Made by a program: the position numbers and the translations under genes
The notes under the pieces: model-generated
What the model was told of the DNA's origin: nothing
Database searches by the model: none
The model's input: the letters and a program-made list of their open reading frames with translations, nothing else
Assembly (NCBI RefSeq): GCF_963576545.1
Contig: NC_083646.1
Coordinates: forward strand, 20,767,989 to 20,831,988
Source: Limanda limanda
Taxonomy: Eukaryota > Chordata > Actinopteri > Pleuronectiformes > Pleuronectidae
Direction: 5' to 3'
DNA: 64,000 bases
Part shown: one piece after another, positions 1 to 13,039 of the stretch
How positions within the stretch are numbered: position 1 is the stretch's first letter
How the letters are laid out: each line of letters begins with the position of its first letter

Positions 1-2440
1 TCTCACACCCACACCACACAGCTCGGCTGTGTCATTAAAACACTATCTTGAGTCAGGCACCGAAACTGCTGCTTCTAACCACAAACACACCAACTCAAAC
101 TCGCTGTTCACACGCCATCCTCCAGAGCTGTGCAGGCCTGCCCTCACATAACCCAGCCCTGCCCTAATGGGAGCCATATGTCCCATACAAGGCTGCAGAA
201 AAATCAAACATACAATCAAAGTGCACAGTGGAACCATTTATCATTCAGGCTGGTGGAAAATGTGGTCTTTTTCATCTGGCTTTGGGAACTGAGCCGATGA
301 TAGTTTTTTTGAAGGCCGTCTTCAATTGAAACTCACAAATGGCCGCCTTACCCTAAAGTCAAGAATCTGACTCTTAAAACAAAAAGTAATTACAGGAAGA
401 GTGTCCCTAGATATCAGGCTTGCAGCCGAACCACAAGAATCTAAAAAGAGGTTTGTTTCTTCTTCTCCTTTCTTTGAAGCCATATGTGAAATCCAATATG
501 TAGAGTTGTGCCTGATCCAGTTTCAGCCATACGACTCAAACCAGATGAGTAATGAGTGACATAGCAGTCACAAGATTCAGAGTCAATCTTGGCTTGTGCA
601 GTATGGATCATCAGGATAATTATGTATAATGTAAGAATAAAAATCTTGATTTCTCTCACATACTAAGGCAAGCTTGGCTCATTTGAACCATCAGGACTTC
701 CCACATGTGGCTCTTGCTTAATTGCACAGAGGTCATCTCTGTCAAGATTAGGCACTAAGCCAAATGACTGACAAGTATCATGAGACAACTTCATTAAAAA
801 ATAATAAGTCAGCAGCTCGTTTTTACATGTCCACAATGACTCCTACAAAGTCTAAAGCGTCTTTAGAGTTAAAATATCTAAAAACATGAGCAGCTAGCTA
901 AGCACAAATTTATAAAAAGCTTTGAGCTCTAAGTGAAATGTTGAGTTTTTGAACACCTTCAGGCACAAGAAAACAATGACAGATGCTGTAACACAAATAA
1001 AAAATCCTCGCCCTCACTGCTGCCCTGTGAGCATTGTCGTCTCCTTTCTTTTTTTAATTTGTGGGAACTTTAAATAGACCAATCCTAGGAGAGTTGGAAA
1101 CCATATTTATTCATAGCTGGCCATCAAAACAGCCCAATCTTATTTCCACTTTCTGAACAGAAAAGATGGCCATTCTGTCAGCAAATTTGAGCCTGGCTAC
1201 CAAAAAACGATTTCAGATAAGTTCCCATATTACCTAGTGCGAAGATGACAGTATTCTATTCCCATTTCAAAAAAACAAATCACTGTATGAAATGCACTTC
1301 TAATTGCATTTCACTCATTTAGCCCGCAGACATTTGGGACTTAATTTTATCCTCCTAGTGTGAGGTGGCATTTAAATAATTCATGCTAAATTAATTTGTT
1401 AGAGGTAACATAAAGTCCTTGAGTTAAAAATATATATAATTGCAAACAAGTTTCAACTAAATCTCATCTAAACTCCGGCTCAGACGGTTTTCTCTCCGGT
1501 AACAAAAGCATGCAGAGTGGTTTCAATACAGGCACATAAGATAATGACCCAAACAAGCTGTATTATCAGCACAGGCAGGCAGACAGAGCTACCACAGGAT
1601 TCAGTGTGAGCCACGTAATGTGCAGGGTCAGCAGCACTCACTGCTGGCTGCCAACAACACAATGAGCTCAATGCCTGCAGCCGCTGCAGTGTTTGGTCTG
1701 TGTCTCAACTGCACAATAACACATGCCCATGGAGAAACATAAGCCCTGGAAATGGATTGAATATATATTGATTGAAATATATATTAAAAAAAGGGAAAAT
1801 GTGAATGCTGTATTTTCTTGAGAAAAATCAAATCACCAGTTTAAACTGAACATTTATTATAACCAATTGATCAACACTCCTCTCTGAATTAGGACATAAC
1901 TTTTTAAATGGGCCTCAGAAATACAAGTATGACAAATGACCACAAAGGTGAATTCAAGACAGAGAAAGATTACATTATAAGGTAATACAATACCACTTAA
2001 GAGGTTGATGACAACAGCCTCCTTGCAAGTGGATCACCTCAAAACAAACCACTACCGGTCTGTGATGTAGATAACACCCACGCTTCCGTCTTTAAAAAAA
2101 TGTAACGCACTGTCTGAAGGAAATTTCGCTGACAAGATGATGTTTGTCAGTTTTTGTTCCACAGTGTAATCTGATCGAGATTGTTTTTAAACCATGCTGG
2201 AGACAGACAGTCAAAGTGAATGCAGCGATTTCTGTGGAAATACCACAGATTTGTGCAAAATGGTCCAGTAAATTCAGGTAAAAATTAGATCCAGCTCCGT
2301 CCTCATCTAAAATAAACTGGATTAGTTTCTGAGTTTAAGGCATTTAAACAATTTTGGGAGCCGCCCGATGAGATGTCATCATCCACGCTGATAAACATCC
2401 AGGTTTGTATCTAAATCATAATTTCCGATGGAACCAAAAC
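1..2440. other. Non-coding DNA, nothing recognised
   Basis: AT-rich sequence with frequent stops in all frames. I see no exon with flanking splice signals, no RNA gene and no transposon ends. The reading frames here are short and have no recognisable protein content. If a minus-strand gene starts in the CpG-rich block just to the right, this stretch would be its first intron. That is inference from position only. Confidence 0.5.
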
Positions 2441-3360
2441 ATAATCAATGACGTGTGAAACTATAGCTCAACTCTCAGCGCCTTTAATCAGCAGACACAC
2501 AAGTTTTATCCACAGAAGCAGCCGGGCCGCTGTTATTCAGTATCGACAGGACGGCGAGGAATCCAACTTTCCTCCGTAGTGACCCGCCGGTCCGTGTCCA
2601 GCTGCTAAACACACACACATCTGGCTGATCAGCTGGAACTAACGTGAGGAAACCAAACCCACACACAACAGATCGACACAAATTATCCAGACAATCATAC
2701 AAATACTAGCGTGGTTGTCCCCGTCTCCTCCACAGCTGCCCGGACTTTCTTCACTCCAGCACCAGCGACTCAGATTTCACCCCGTGGCTCCTCCTCGTCG
2801 TCTTCCCCCGGCTCCGGGAGGAATGTGTCGGTCTTTGTTTAAAAGGACGAGTGGAAAACACTCTCACCGACATTTCACCAAAAAACTCACTCGCTTGCGT
2901 GATCGTTGACAAAACATTGAAATCCCAATCCCACCGGCAACGAGCTTCATTCAGAGTGAGAGTTTCGAGCAGTTTTCAGTTTTTTTTAATAAAAGTTCAA
3001 ACTTAACTTTGCTGGAAATGTTTACGTAAAGGTCAATTGACCACTGCTTTATCTAACTAACCATCTAACTGGGTAAATGTGCACACATGGCCCCCGCAGA
3101 CCGGGCTTCTCTTCTCGTGTTAACTATTGAACTGAAACAGCTGCGAAAACAAGCGAGTCCGACTAGTCAGCAGCACAACTGGGCTAATGCTGGTGAAGCT
3201 AACTAACCCGTGCTAACGTTAGCTAACTAGTGAAACAAGCGAAGACACAACATGTTGCGTGTACTCCTAAAACCTCCAGAAAGGTTCGGAATAAAACCGC
3301 GAGGCTGTCCGCTTCTACCCGCTGGTGTCTGGGTTACCAGAGCTGTAATAAAGTCAGTGA

Positions 3361-3539
3361 ATGTCGTCGGTGAAATGTGGATGTCCCCTTGAGGCGGTGG
3401 CCACCGGCAGATCCCAAATATCTGCCGGGAGAGGCTCGCTAGCAGCGGCGGCGGCAGCAGCATCCCCAGCCGGCCCGCACACAACCACCCGTCCGTCCCC
3501 GGTCCAGCTGCCGGTCACCGGCAGGACCACAGGCAGAAA
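3361..3539 (+). other. Possible plus-strand first exon (unassigned)
   Basis: An ATG at 3361 opens a 60-codon frame with high third-position GC, an alanine run at about residues 28-34 and a Ser/Pro/Thr-rich second half. It ends at a TGA that overlaps a donor-like AAA|GTGAGC (GT at 3540-3541), so the frame could continue by splicing at 3539. Against this, the start context is poor (T at -3 and T at +4), the opposite strand is also open, and the protein matches nothing I recognise. A second and better donor, AAAG|GTAAGA, follows 3725, so the region may instead be a 5' untranslated exon. Treat this as a hypothesis. Confidence 0.18.
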
Positions 3540-3727
3540 GTGAGCGCAGCCCAGAGCGGAAGAATGGGGAAGCCTACCCGTGTAACAAAAGCAACTCCGT
3601 CCACTCGGGTCCGGGAGGGTCAAAACACGTAGAAATCGAGAAAGCAAGTCGAGCGTCAGCGGGGAGCCCACGTCCACTCCCTCCTCAGTCAGACTCACAC
3701 CAGCCCGGAACAGACACTGGGAAAGGT

Positions 3728-3749
3728 AAGATGGCGGCGCATTTATATA
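3728..3749. promoter_or_regulatory. YY1-type motif and minus-strand TATA-like box
   Basis: Positions 3728-3738 read AAGATGGCGGC on the plus strand, matching the YY1 core that commonly lies just downstream of vertebrate start sites. Positions 3742-3749 read TATATAAA on the minus strand, a good TATA-box match that would place a minus-strand start near 3715-3720. The YY1 site also follows directly on the donor-like AAAG|GTAAGA at 3725/3726. The two signals point to opposite directions, which fits either a bidirectional promoter or chance for one of them. Confidence 0.4.
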
Positions 3750-4238
3750 GACCGAACAACACCTCCCCTTCGTCGCGTATCCTTCCCTGCGTTCTAATAA
3801 AATAGAAACCAAAATCAAGTAAATCATTATATTCACACAAATATGATACGTTTATACACATTTATTATCTAACATGAAACCAGACGGCTTGGTTAGGAGT
3901 TTTATTTCATTCAGGCAATGTAAAGCAAACGAAAACAAATCACTGCCTGCAGCAGAGTATGAATACACAATTGAATGAAGTTCCGGCCGACAAGAAACAG
4001 GGAAATCCGATCCGAGTTAAACTTCATGGGCTGAAAGAATCTTCTACACCTGAGAGCGGTGACGCATCCACGTAAAGTCAGATTAATGAGTCAGAGTTTC
4101 ACTGTTTATCAGCAGAATAACAAATGACCCACACTTTCAAAAAGTAGTCCACACTATCAGTAGTACACACAGTAATGAAAAAACAGTTTGAAAACACTAT
4201 AACGACAGAAGTTTCATTAGAGCTACCAAACAATGTGA

Positions 4239-4327
4239 TTAAGAGGTTGAGTCTTAGTTTGACCTTTATTGTCAATTATCAAAAAGCTAAGTGACACCAA
4301 AGGTCAAACTAAGACTCAACCTCTTAA
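4239..4327. repeat. 89-bp near-perfect hairpin (MITE-like inverted repeat)
   Basis: Two arms of about 35 bp (4239-4273 and 4293-4327) are reverse complements with only a few mismatches, separated by a loop of about 19 nt. Each outer end begins or ends with TTAA, so the element may be a very short MITE with TTAA at its borders or a foldback repeat. A transcript from either strand would fold into a miRNA-precursor-like stem. I do not recognise the arms as a known miRNA. There are no coding features. Confidence 0.6.
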
Positions 4328-4329
4328 AA

Positions 4330-7300
4330 TCGGTTATTTTCCCAGGCCAACGCTAAAACATTACATGACTGGAATTATTAGAGTGTAGCCTATCTCTGCA
4401 ACTGTAGGGTCTGTATGAATAATATTGATATCTACATAAGGGTTGTTATATAAAGATCTCTGCAGAGGTGTAACCATAAGCATATATGTTACTAGACCAG
4501 AGAAAATGAAGAGGAACAACATAAATGAAAGATTTCATGTCCACCTTCAAATAAAATACAAAATTGAGGGAATATCTCCAATGACAGCACACAATAATAA
4601 ACTCTGAAAACAACAAGCAGGTTTTCTTCATTATGTTGGCAGTCGAGTAACAGACACTGAATGTCCGTCCATGTCAAATGTCAAGCTTCAGGAGCTGACC
4701 TGTTAACAAACCACTGTTCTGTCAGACATTCAGATTGTTCTTGTAATATGTGTGTAAGCATTTCATTGGGTGTTGGTTTTCCCTAAAGCGATCAGGTGAT
4801 CAGGCCTTTGGTCAATAAATCAGAAGTCCTGCAGCAGGTTGGAGCACCCTCCTGATGGATTTGTGACCCGGTGATTGAGTTATTGATGAATGAAATACAT
4901 TTGCCTGTGTTTTTGAATTAAATCAAGTCTCACACGTTAAGAGAATATATAAAAGAAGTGACTCATTACCACTGTTTTTTATAGTTTGAGTGGGAGAAAA
5001 TCTGAGTTCAGGCAATTAATTGTATTATAGACTTAACTGATCAAACAATGCGTGCATTCCTAAAGGGATTATTTCTTCAAAATATTATAGACTTAGATTA
5101 ATCATATTTCCTGACTCCATTAAAAAGCAGATTCAGTCATTAGAATTATTAGTGATCTATGGGCACGGCCGAGGCTCTTTTAAGGGAAAAGTGTGATCTC
5201 TCTTTTATTCTAAGATCACAGAGTTGTTATTAATTATTATTAAAGAGAGGCTATTAATTTTCAGATGACTTTTTTTTATTTCGTTCCATACTAAGTGAGT
5301 CAAACCATGTAGGAAATTTAAATATGCATTACAAGTCCTCTAGTCGGCGTTCGGTCGCTTAATGTCTGTGTAATAAAAGATGGAGAGCAGTAATGTGCTG
5401 CCTTCACACTATCCCTTCATTCTACAGGTGACACTGTCATGGACAAACACAGGAACAAGTCTCTCTTCTCATCTGCCTGCAGGCTATTTCATTAACCTTT
5501 ATTTACAGCATGTGGGTGGAATAAGTTAGTGAAAGCCAAACTCTAATTCTTACAGTGCAGCACATGGGATAGAGCATATGAGAAGTATGACATCACCTAG
5601 TGAGGATCCACCTTGTGTCATTAGAGTTCCACAGTGACATTTACAGAAACTGTGAGTGATTCATATGATTTTGAATGGATTTCAAGCCACAGTGAGAATT
5701 ACTGCTGTCAGTCAGTCTAATATACAGCCATGGTTTGTGAAATCAGTTCATGCAGTCACGTGATCTCTCGGGAGTGTGCTGATATAACCAGACTCTGAGT
5801 GGTGGCACAGTGAGTGACTGGAGAAAACAGGATGACGTCACACCGAATCTGAGATCTTTTGATTATATTCCAAAACATGTGTCAGCAGAAAGGAAGTGCA
5901 GTGGTTTGGGGACCATGTGCTTGATGAGGTGTGTCTCTAATATGACAGAAGACATCTTTTGTCCATGAGCAAGGCACTTAACTTCCGTCTTTACTCAGTA
6001 TGTATTCTTCATATCAAACACTAAAAACTGTAGTGGTGGGTGTCTAGGATAAAATTAAATAATGAAAAATGTATTTCTGAACAGGGAGAATGTTATGTAA
6101 TAATGACATACTTTTGTTATGTTGTGATTTGTAACCAGTTAACTGCCTTTCTATTGGTGAAATAAAGTTGAACTAACCTAAAAGTATTTCTAGGAATTGA
6201 ACTGTGTACCTATTTATATTTATATTTCCCTTTGATTGACCTTGACAACACAAATATCTGATAATTAAGATTCTCATATATATGAGAAAAGGAGCATGTT
6301 GCATTTATCAGTGTTTTTTTATATTGCACGTTTAAAAACTTTACCAGTTGGACATGTGTTGGCCCATCACATATCAAAATGCAGACGTCTTTTAGTTCAC
6401 TGATTATTACAGGGCTTTTCAAAATGTTGTTGTGTCTCTGACAGATGTATCAGCAATCAAAACTGTGTGTTGCTCCTGTCCCACAATGCAAAAGCAACAG
6501 GAATAAATAATGCAACATGAACTCTCTAAACAAAGACAGCAGAGGATTGACAAGGTTTCAACAGAGGGTGCTGCACTGCAGCTTCAGAGCTGGGTTTAAT
6601 CAGAACCACACTGTTAACATACCAGTATCATTATGTGACCACTAGTCCAGGATAAAGAACCGGGGTTAAAAATCGAAATTACTGTTCATGTAAATTAATC
6701 TGTCGCATCAATCAAACTGTCTTTGCACTCAGTGTTTCTGTGTCAAGATGTTTCATTGAAAAACACCGTCAGCTTTCGTGTACAGTGCGTGTGGGATTAT
6801 ACAGAAAATCAGATCACATTCATGAAATTCCATTCACATTGTTTTGTTCAGCTATTTCCACACATCTCTATACTACCTCTTTTGTTACATTACAGTTATT
6901 CCTGTATGTGAATAGTTAAATTTAGACCTGTCAATCACTTCCCCTGTCAAACTGAACTTTTTAATATTTCTACATTGCAGCCCAAAATAACAAACAGGTA
7001 ATAAAGTGAGGGTAGAGATGAGACGTTTTCAGCTGTGAATTTAGTTTCTGTGTGTCTCGATGAAAATAAACAGGAGTAATAAATATATATATAAACTATG
7101 AAAATCTGTTCTTCTGTTAGTGTAAGAATGGAGAGGTTTCAAGTCAAAGAGTTGAGGTACAAAGCTACGGCTCTAACAGTTTATTCAATTTAGAATTTTA
7201 TTTAAAACAAAACAATGCAAGCAGGTTAGAATTAGCTCAAAAAAAGCCCATTAAAAGTTTTTTTATTAAGTGAAAGATCTTTTTAATCACAATGAATTTT

Positions 7301-8640
7301 TATTTCTTTGGATGACTCACCTGAAGACGGATGTTCACTGTACAGAGTGACTACATTTCCATCCCTTCATAGGGAGTCAGGTAATACATTGAGAAAAAAA
7401 TATGTGGGTCACATTCAATCCTCTCTATCCCGGTTTATCAGAGGAGGACTCTCAGCTCGAGGACACGTGAGGTTAAACATCCAATTTGGTTTGATCCTGG
7501 AGAGATCCTGCCAAAGATTAATCCATAATGCCTGTGAAATGGCTCTCCATCCAACAAGCTGTGCTGGAATAACACAGATTGTTCTGTGCCCAAACACGCT
7601 GCGGCCCTCCAATGGCCCGGTGTTGTGCCACTTCAGGGAGCCCACACAGCTCTTGTTCTTCCAGCTGGAGAGGCCGTTTCATGTTCCACTGTGGCAGCAG
7701 GACTAGTTCGCCGGAGGATTGAAACCTGCAATTTATTGACAGTAAGACAGTATATTTTATATGAAGCATATAGTGCATTTATAATGGCAATTTTGTTTTT
7801 ATTTATAACTATACAAGTAGGTCATCAAAACTTTGTAAAAGGTAAAACTTTTGTAAAAATACATGTAGCACAGTAATTATTAATCCTTAGTAGTAAAGAG
7901 AAAAGTGTCACATGTTGACTTGGCAATGCAGGACACGTTAAGGTCGTTGTTATTCAACATCATGTATGCAGCTTGAGGTCAATTCAGCTTTAAAGGAAAC
8001 AACTAATAGTGATTAAAATATGTTCACTGAGTCCATGAAGCCTTCAGCCTTCTTTATTTCATCACATGGTGAACATTAAAGAATTACCTTCCTCTAAAAC
8101 TGAAACAAAACAACACCATGCATGTGAAAAGCAGATTAAGGATCTCGATACACACCGCCACACACAACCAAAACCATAGGGGATTGCATACTTTATTACC
8201 CACTCGCAGTGCACAAATAAATACACACCTTGACTGAACCAACAATTATCCTGACTTGTGCACTCATCCGGCTTAATGCACGACTGAGGAAACTGCACGC
8301 GTGTGTGTGTGGCTTCTGCTCTCACTGAACACAGGACGAGCCCACAATAACACAAACCTCAGGATAGCACACTAATAACAAACACACACACACAGAAGCA
8401 GGAGGGTTTTGGTTTCCCTCAGGGTTTATGTTCACAGGAGGCACAGGTCAAATTCAAGCTCTTTTTTTTATTGGCTAAAGCCAACTCGGTGTGTTTCCAC
8501 ATGTGTGTGTGTATATCTGCATTGACATACGTGTACTACAGTCTTTAATTTATTTGTCTGTGAATGTTTCCTTTAAGACTTCATATATGGATATACAGCG
8601 TATGGCTTTTCCCCTGCCATGCGTATCTCCCTCTCTGTCT
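4330..8640. other. Non-coding interval
   Basis: No exons, RNA genes or transposon ends were recognised. The stretch 7420-7730 is less AT-rich and free of simple repeats, and it is open on both strands (132 codons from 7308 on plus). No splice signals or protein family were recognised there, so it is at best a candidate conserved non-coding element. The remainder is AT-rich, featureless sequence. Confidence 0.45.
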
Positions 8641-8642
8641 AA

Positions 8643-8836
<194 letters not shown>

Positions 8837-9118
8837 ACGACAGAGGCAGACATAATATGTACGAATATGAATATTAATTTCAACTTGTATTTAAGTCTGG
8901 ATGTTTTAGGACACAACACCTTTTCTTTAAATCCAATGTATTTTTCATGTGAGCAAAAATAGTGTACCATTCGACTGACAGGTGATTATTTTACATTCTA
9001 CATTCATTGTTTAAGCATTAAATAATTTGAATCCTCTGGATGTATGTGCCTATCTTTCATACTCTTTCAGCGTTTGATTTTACCTCTGTAGACTGCATTT
9101 GTTGTTGAAAAGGTAAAA

Positions 9119-9760
9119 CCAACATAAAGAGCAGAGAGCTGACTATGGGAGAAAAGCAATCCATTTTGAAGCTGAGAAAAGAGGGAGAATCGATCAGAGG
9201 CATTCCACAAACATTGGGCAAAACCCAAACAATTCAGAATGTACTAAAAATCAAAAAAACAACTGGTGTAGGAGAGATCGTACAGAGAGTAGTCATCACG
9301 ACACAGTCACTATGGATTAGAGAAACACTTGCATCACGGCTGCAGGGTTCATAAGTTTCTGACCTAGTTAGGGACCTGATCGGTCAAGGACAACACCATT
9401 ATTTGAAGAGGAATTTGAGAGCAGTGTCACTGAAGCAATCAGCAGCAACTGGAAGGTCAGAGTGGAATTAGCGAATAAGAGATAAGGTGTAAAAGCTCCG
9501 GAACAAAGTTTTCTGGACTGATGAGATCCAGATTCACCTCAATCAAAGTGACAGAAAGGCCCAAGCGTGGAGAATGAGAGGATCTCCTCATGATCCAGAA
9601 CAAACAGGTTCTGTGAAGCCCGAAGGGAGTGTAGTCGTGTCTTGGACTTGAATGGTTGCTTCTGGAGCGGACTCACTAATCTTTATTGAAGATAAGACAC
9701 ATGACGTTAAGAGCAGACTGAATTTAGAATATTTTGTCTGACCGACTTACAATTTACCAC
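9119..9760 (+). pseudogene. Decayed Tc1/mariner-like transposase remnant
   Basis: A 69-codon frame at 9145-9354 resembles the N-terminal helix-turn-helix half of Tc1-type transposases (a Ser-Ile-Arg-Gly-Ile-Pro segment near residues 16-21 where the family has its 'S-I-A' helix). From 9511 the reading resumes in a typical family motif, F-W-T-D-E-I-Q-I-H-L, equivalent to the 'V-L-W-S-D-E-(S/T)-K' block with the second catalytic Asp, followed by the usual 'W-R-x-x-G' and 'G-S-V-V-V-S-W' equivalents. The intervening part is broken by stops and frameshifts, and the third catalytic residue could not be placed. I could not find terminal inverted repeats. The element is inactive and old. Family assignment is by motif recognition. 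Confidence 0.6.
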
Positions 9761-9849
9761 AGTAAAAGGCTGGGAAAGCATGAGAAGTGAGGAATATATA
9801 CTATTGCAAGCAAGGGTCACACAACTAAATAATACATTATATATATGTA

Positions 9850-9852
<3 letters not shown>

Positions 9853-9932
<80 letters not shown>
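9853..9932. repeat. (GA)n microsatellite, about 80 bp
   Basis: An uninterrupted GA dinucleotide run apart from one AGA slip near 9888. A homopurine strand of this length can form triplex (H-DNA). The Glu/Arg frames across it are artefacts. Confidence 0.95.
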
Positions 9933-9933
<1 letters not shown>

Positions 9934-9939
9934 TATAGC

Positions 9940-12900
9940 TTTTCCTGAGGTAACCCTAAGAGAGACCGCTAAAGAAATCCCAAAATCCCAGGAGAGCATA
10001 ATGCCACACACACATACACTGGGCCGAGGTCTGAGGGGTGTGGTTCCTTTCTCTAGCTGTGAAAGAAAGGGGCAGGACTGAACTATAGATAGGGGCAGAC
10101 AAAACAAATACCCCCTCACACACAGGAACACACATTACAACAGAAGCACAGGCCAAAGATGTGCTATGGACAGGGAACACACAGATGCAATGTGTGTTTT
10201 GGACACTTTTGTGTCAAGGGCTTTGACTTATGGCCTTATTGAAAAATGGCAAACAAACCAAACTTAATTTTTTTAAATACACAGTGGGTTCAGGACTGCA
10301 CAGGTCTCAATCTGGGAGCAATTTCAAATGTATGTGTATTTCTTAAAGTAATGTATCCCCTTTATTTATGAATATGACATTTTTCTAATGAGGCCTAGTG
10401 TATTAAATTTGCAATATAAAAAACCCTGAATAATAATCCAAAGTCTTTCATTTTCACCTTCAATACATGCTATTTAATTTAGTTTGCAACCCCGCATCTT
10501 TCAGCAGAGTGTGAATTTTGAGTGTGCAGGACATGTAAACACTGCATCATCTAAGCCACTGAATGTACAGAGGTGAAATTGCTTCTCTTTTCTTGGACAG
10601 CGCAAACATGAGAAGATTATAAAAGACAAAGATACCGTAATGAGAATTCTAGGTGTCATTTTTCCAACATGTCCATTTGTAATCCAGCGTGTGAAGCGAG
10701 GAAACAGAAATCCGAGAAAAAGGTGAGATGACACTGCAGGGAGCAGATATTTGAGTCCGGCTACAGTGGGATTACGAGGATTGACCAGTATAAGCCGATA
10801 TAGGAAAACAATGTGAAGGAGACACTTGACAATATTGTCAGAGCTAACATGGTGCTGTAATACAATACAGGAAGCCATCTACAAACGGCTGAATAGTGAC
10901 TGAAGGAAGGATGCTGCGGTGCTGAACTAATTCTAGACAATAACCTCATTTCTGCAGCAGAGACCAGTGGGATTTTAGCGTTGACCACTCCAGACATCAA
11001 AAGCTTTCCTCGCTCACAACCGCCTGCATGACATTTCACCTGCCTTCCATGAATCCAGTATTATTACGGCGGTAGTCAAGGCTCAGTCTCTGCATCTATA
11101 CTGCATTAGTGGTTGCCATGGTAAAAGTCGCCCCATCCCGCATCCATCCTGTGCAGACAGAGAGGCAACACTCATGCTGGTTTCTGCTGGAGCAAATTGA
11201 GGGTCTGATAGTCAGACACAGCTGAAACCTAGAGACAGCTTTTCACATTTACACAGTGCAGTGGTGTAATTGTGATCTAACTGTAAAATCACGCTGAGAT
11301 TTCTTGCACTGTGTCCATCACATGATTATGGCACAGCACAATATGGCAACTGGCACAACAAGCCTGTGGACAAGGAAGGCCGTGCACTGCAGCTGCGCCT
11401 GTTTTACTCTGAGTTTTACTCCATATTGAAAGAAAATTTTCTGATGTCACCCCCCGGACAGACAGACAGACAGAGAGAGAGGGAGGGAGGGAGGGAGGCC
11501 ATGTGCTGGATTACAGTCAACATGACACTGTGAATTTGCGACGGATGCACCAGAGCGATCCTATACTGCTCCCTGATATTTCATTACTTATCACGATGTC
11601 ATGTTCAAATTACACTCCACATGGAGAGATCCTGCAGCCGAAGGGTTTAAAGCTGCTAAAAGTCATTTATCACATAGATTATCACTAACAGCTCCTCATT
11701 AACACTAGCCACATATGGATTTATGTGCCATTTGTGTCACATTCACTGCCTGATCCAATGACAGTCAATATTATGTCACATAACTGTGAAGTAAGAAATT
11801 CTTTTTTACAACGCAAGAATGAGCAGAAATGTATGTTTTAATGGGAAATAAGAGGGCAATTTCAAATAGTTCTCTCTGCTGATTTTTATTCAAAATATAA
11901 GAGATGTGGTTTATGTTGGATAAACTAGAAAACATAAATCATACAATGCTGAAATAATGTCAGACGATATGTTTAAACAGCTGTTTGAGGGAAAACAAAT
12001 TGACACAAGACAACAACATTTATAAACTGTATCACTGATTATTATTGAAATAAAAGATTATCAGTTCAAGCAAATCTAAATAAGGGAATTGAATGAGGTA
12101 AAAAAAAAATCTTTAATATTACAATTACACGCAATTGTAAATAGAAAAAAATAGATGACCCATAGTTAAAATACATGTTACCATATATGCAGAAAATTAA
12201 GCAGGCACAGACAATATGATTTAAGTTGAAATATTCAATAATCTGAAATTCAGCATGTCAAATTATTGTTTCCAAAGATGGTAGATTGTCACCCTGCGCT
12301 AGTCCTTGTCTGTGACAAGGAGAGTGATGACATTAAATAAATCAATATCGAGCACATATTCCATGTTGATAATTCAATAATCATAATCTGTTCAGCCCCA
12401 ACAAATTTGACCAATAAACCTCATATAAACAGCTGTATCACGTATATATCAAATCATCTTCTCGCAGCATAACACAACATCCTGTACGGCTGGCTCCAGT
12501 TCACCTTCAGCTTAATCAATTTAGGAAGCCAATTTTCTTCCAAACGTGTCACCATCGAGAGGACAAGGTTGTCATATCCACCTTATTAGGACTGAATACT
12601 CTATCATTAGCAAATCAATTGCACTCTCTTTTCACATTTGGAAGGGGTTGAACCGAGAATGAGTTGAAATTAATTCATGCCCTCCCCCTTCTGTACAAAG
12701 CCTGGTTCACGCACACTAAGCTATATGTGAAGCGAGAAAGCCTTTTCTTCTACAAACTATTTGGAATTGTCCTTTAAAGTTCTCCACTCGCCCCAAAGCA
12801 GCTTATAGACAACAATGTCAAGTTGGCCCATAGACGACCTCTAGCATGACTGATCCTCCGTGTGTCTGACAGACCCTGGGTGTGTGTGTGTGTTTGTGTG

Positions 12901-13006
12901 TGTTCATGACAGGGAAAATGTGTTACACTGATGGAAAGAGTGAAAAAATGAAAAACAGAGAGAGATAGAGAGCATTGTTTTTAGTTTAAAAATATGCAGC
13001 ACACAA

Positions 13007-13039
<33 letters not shown>

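Larger units (their letters stand above)
2450..3750. promoter_or_regulatory. CpG-rich promoter-like block (CpG island)
   Basis: This is the only long stretch outside transposons where CpG dinucleotides are abundant; it is richest at about 2510-2840 and 3290-3720, against a CpG-poor AT-rich background. Unmethylated CpG islands in vertebrates usually mark promoters and first exons. The block contains GCGGCGG-type runs, a YY1-type motif, a TATA-like box read on the minus strand and several splice-donor-like sites. Reading frames are open on both strands at about 3360-3540, as expected for GC-rich DNA, so they do not decide direction. I cannot name the gene. A bidirectional promoter is possible. 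Confidence is good for a promoter-type island and low for any exon model. Confidence 0.65.

Noticed and set aside
3354..3836. 160-codon minus frame across the CpG island
   Set aside because: GC-rich DNA lacks stops on both strands; it overlaps the TATA-like and YY1 motifs and encodes nothing recognisable.
9817..10131. Ser/Leu-rich and Arg/Glu-rich frames over the GA repeat
   Set aside because: Microsatellite translation artefacts.
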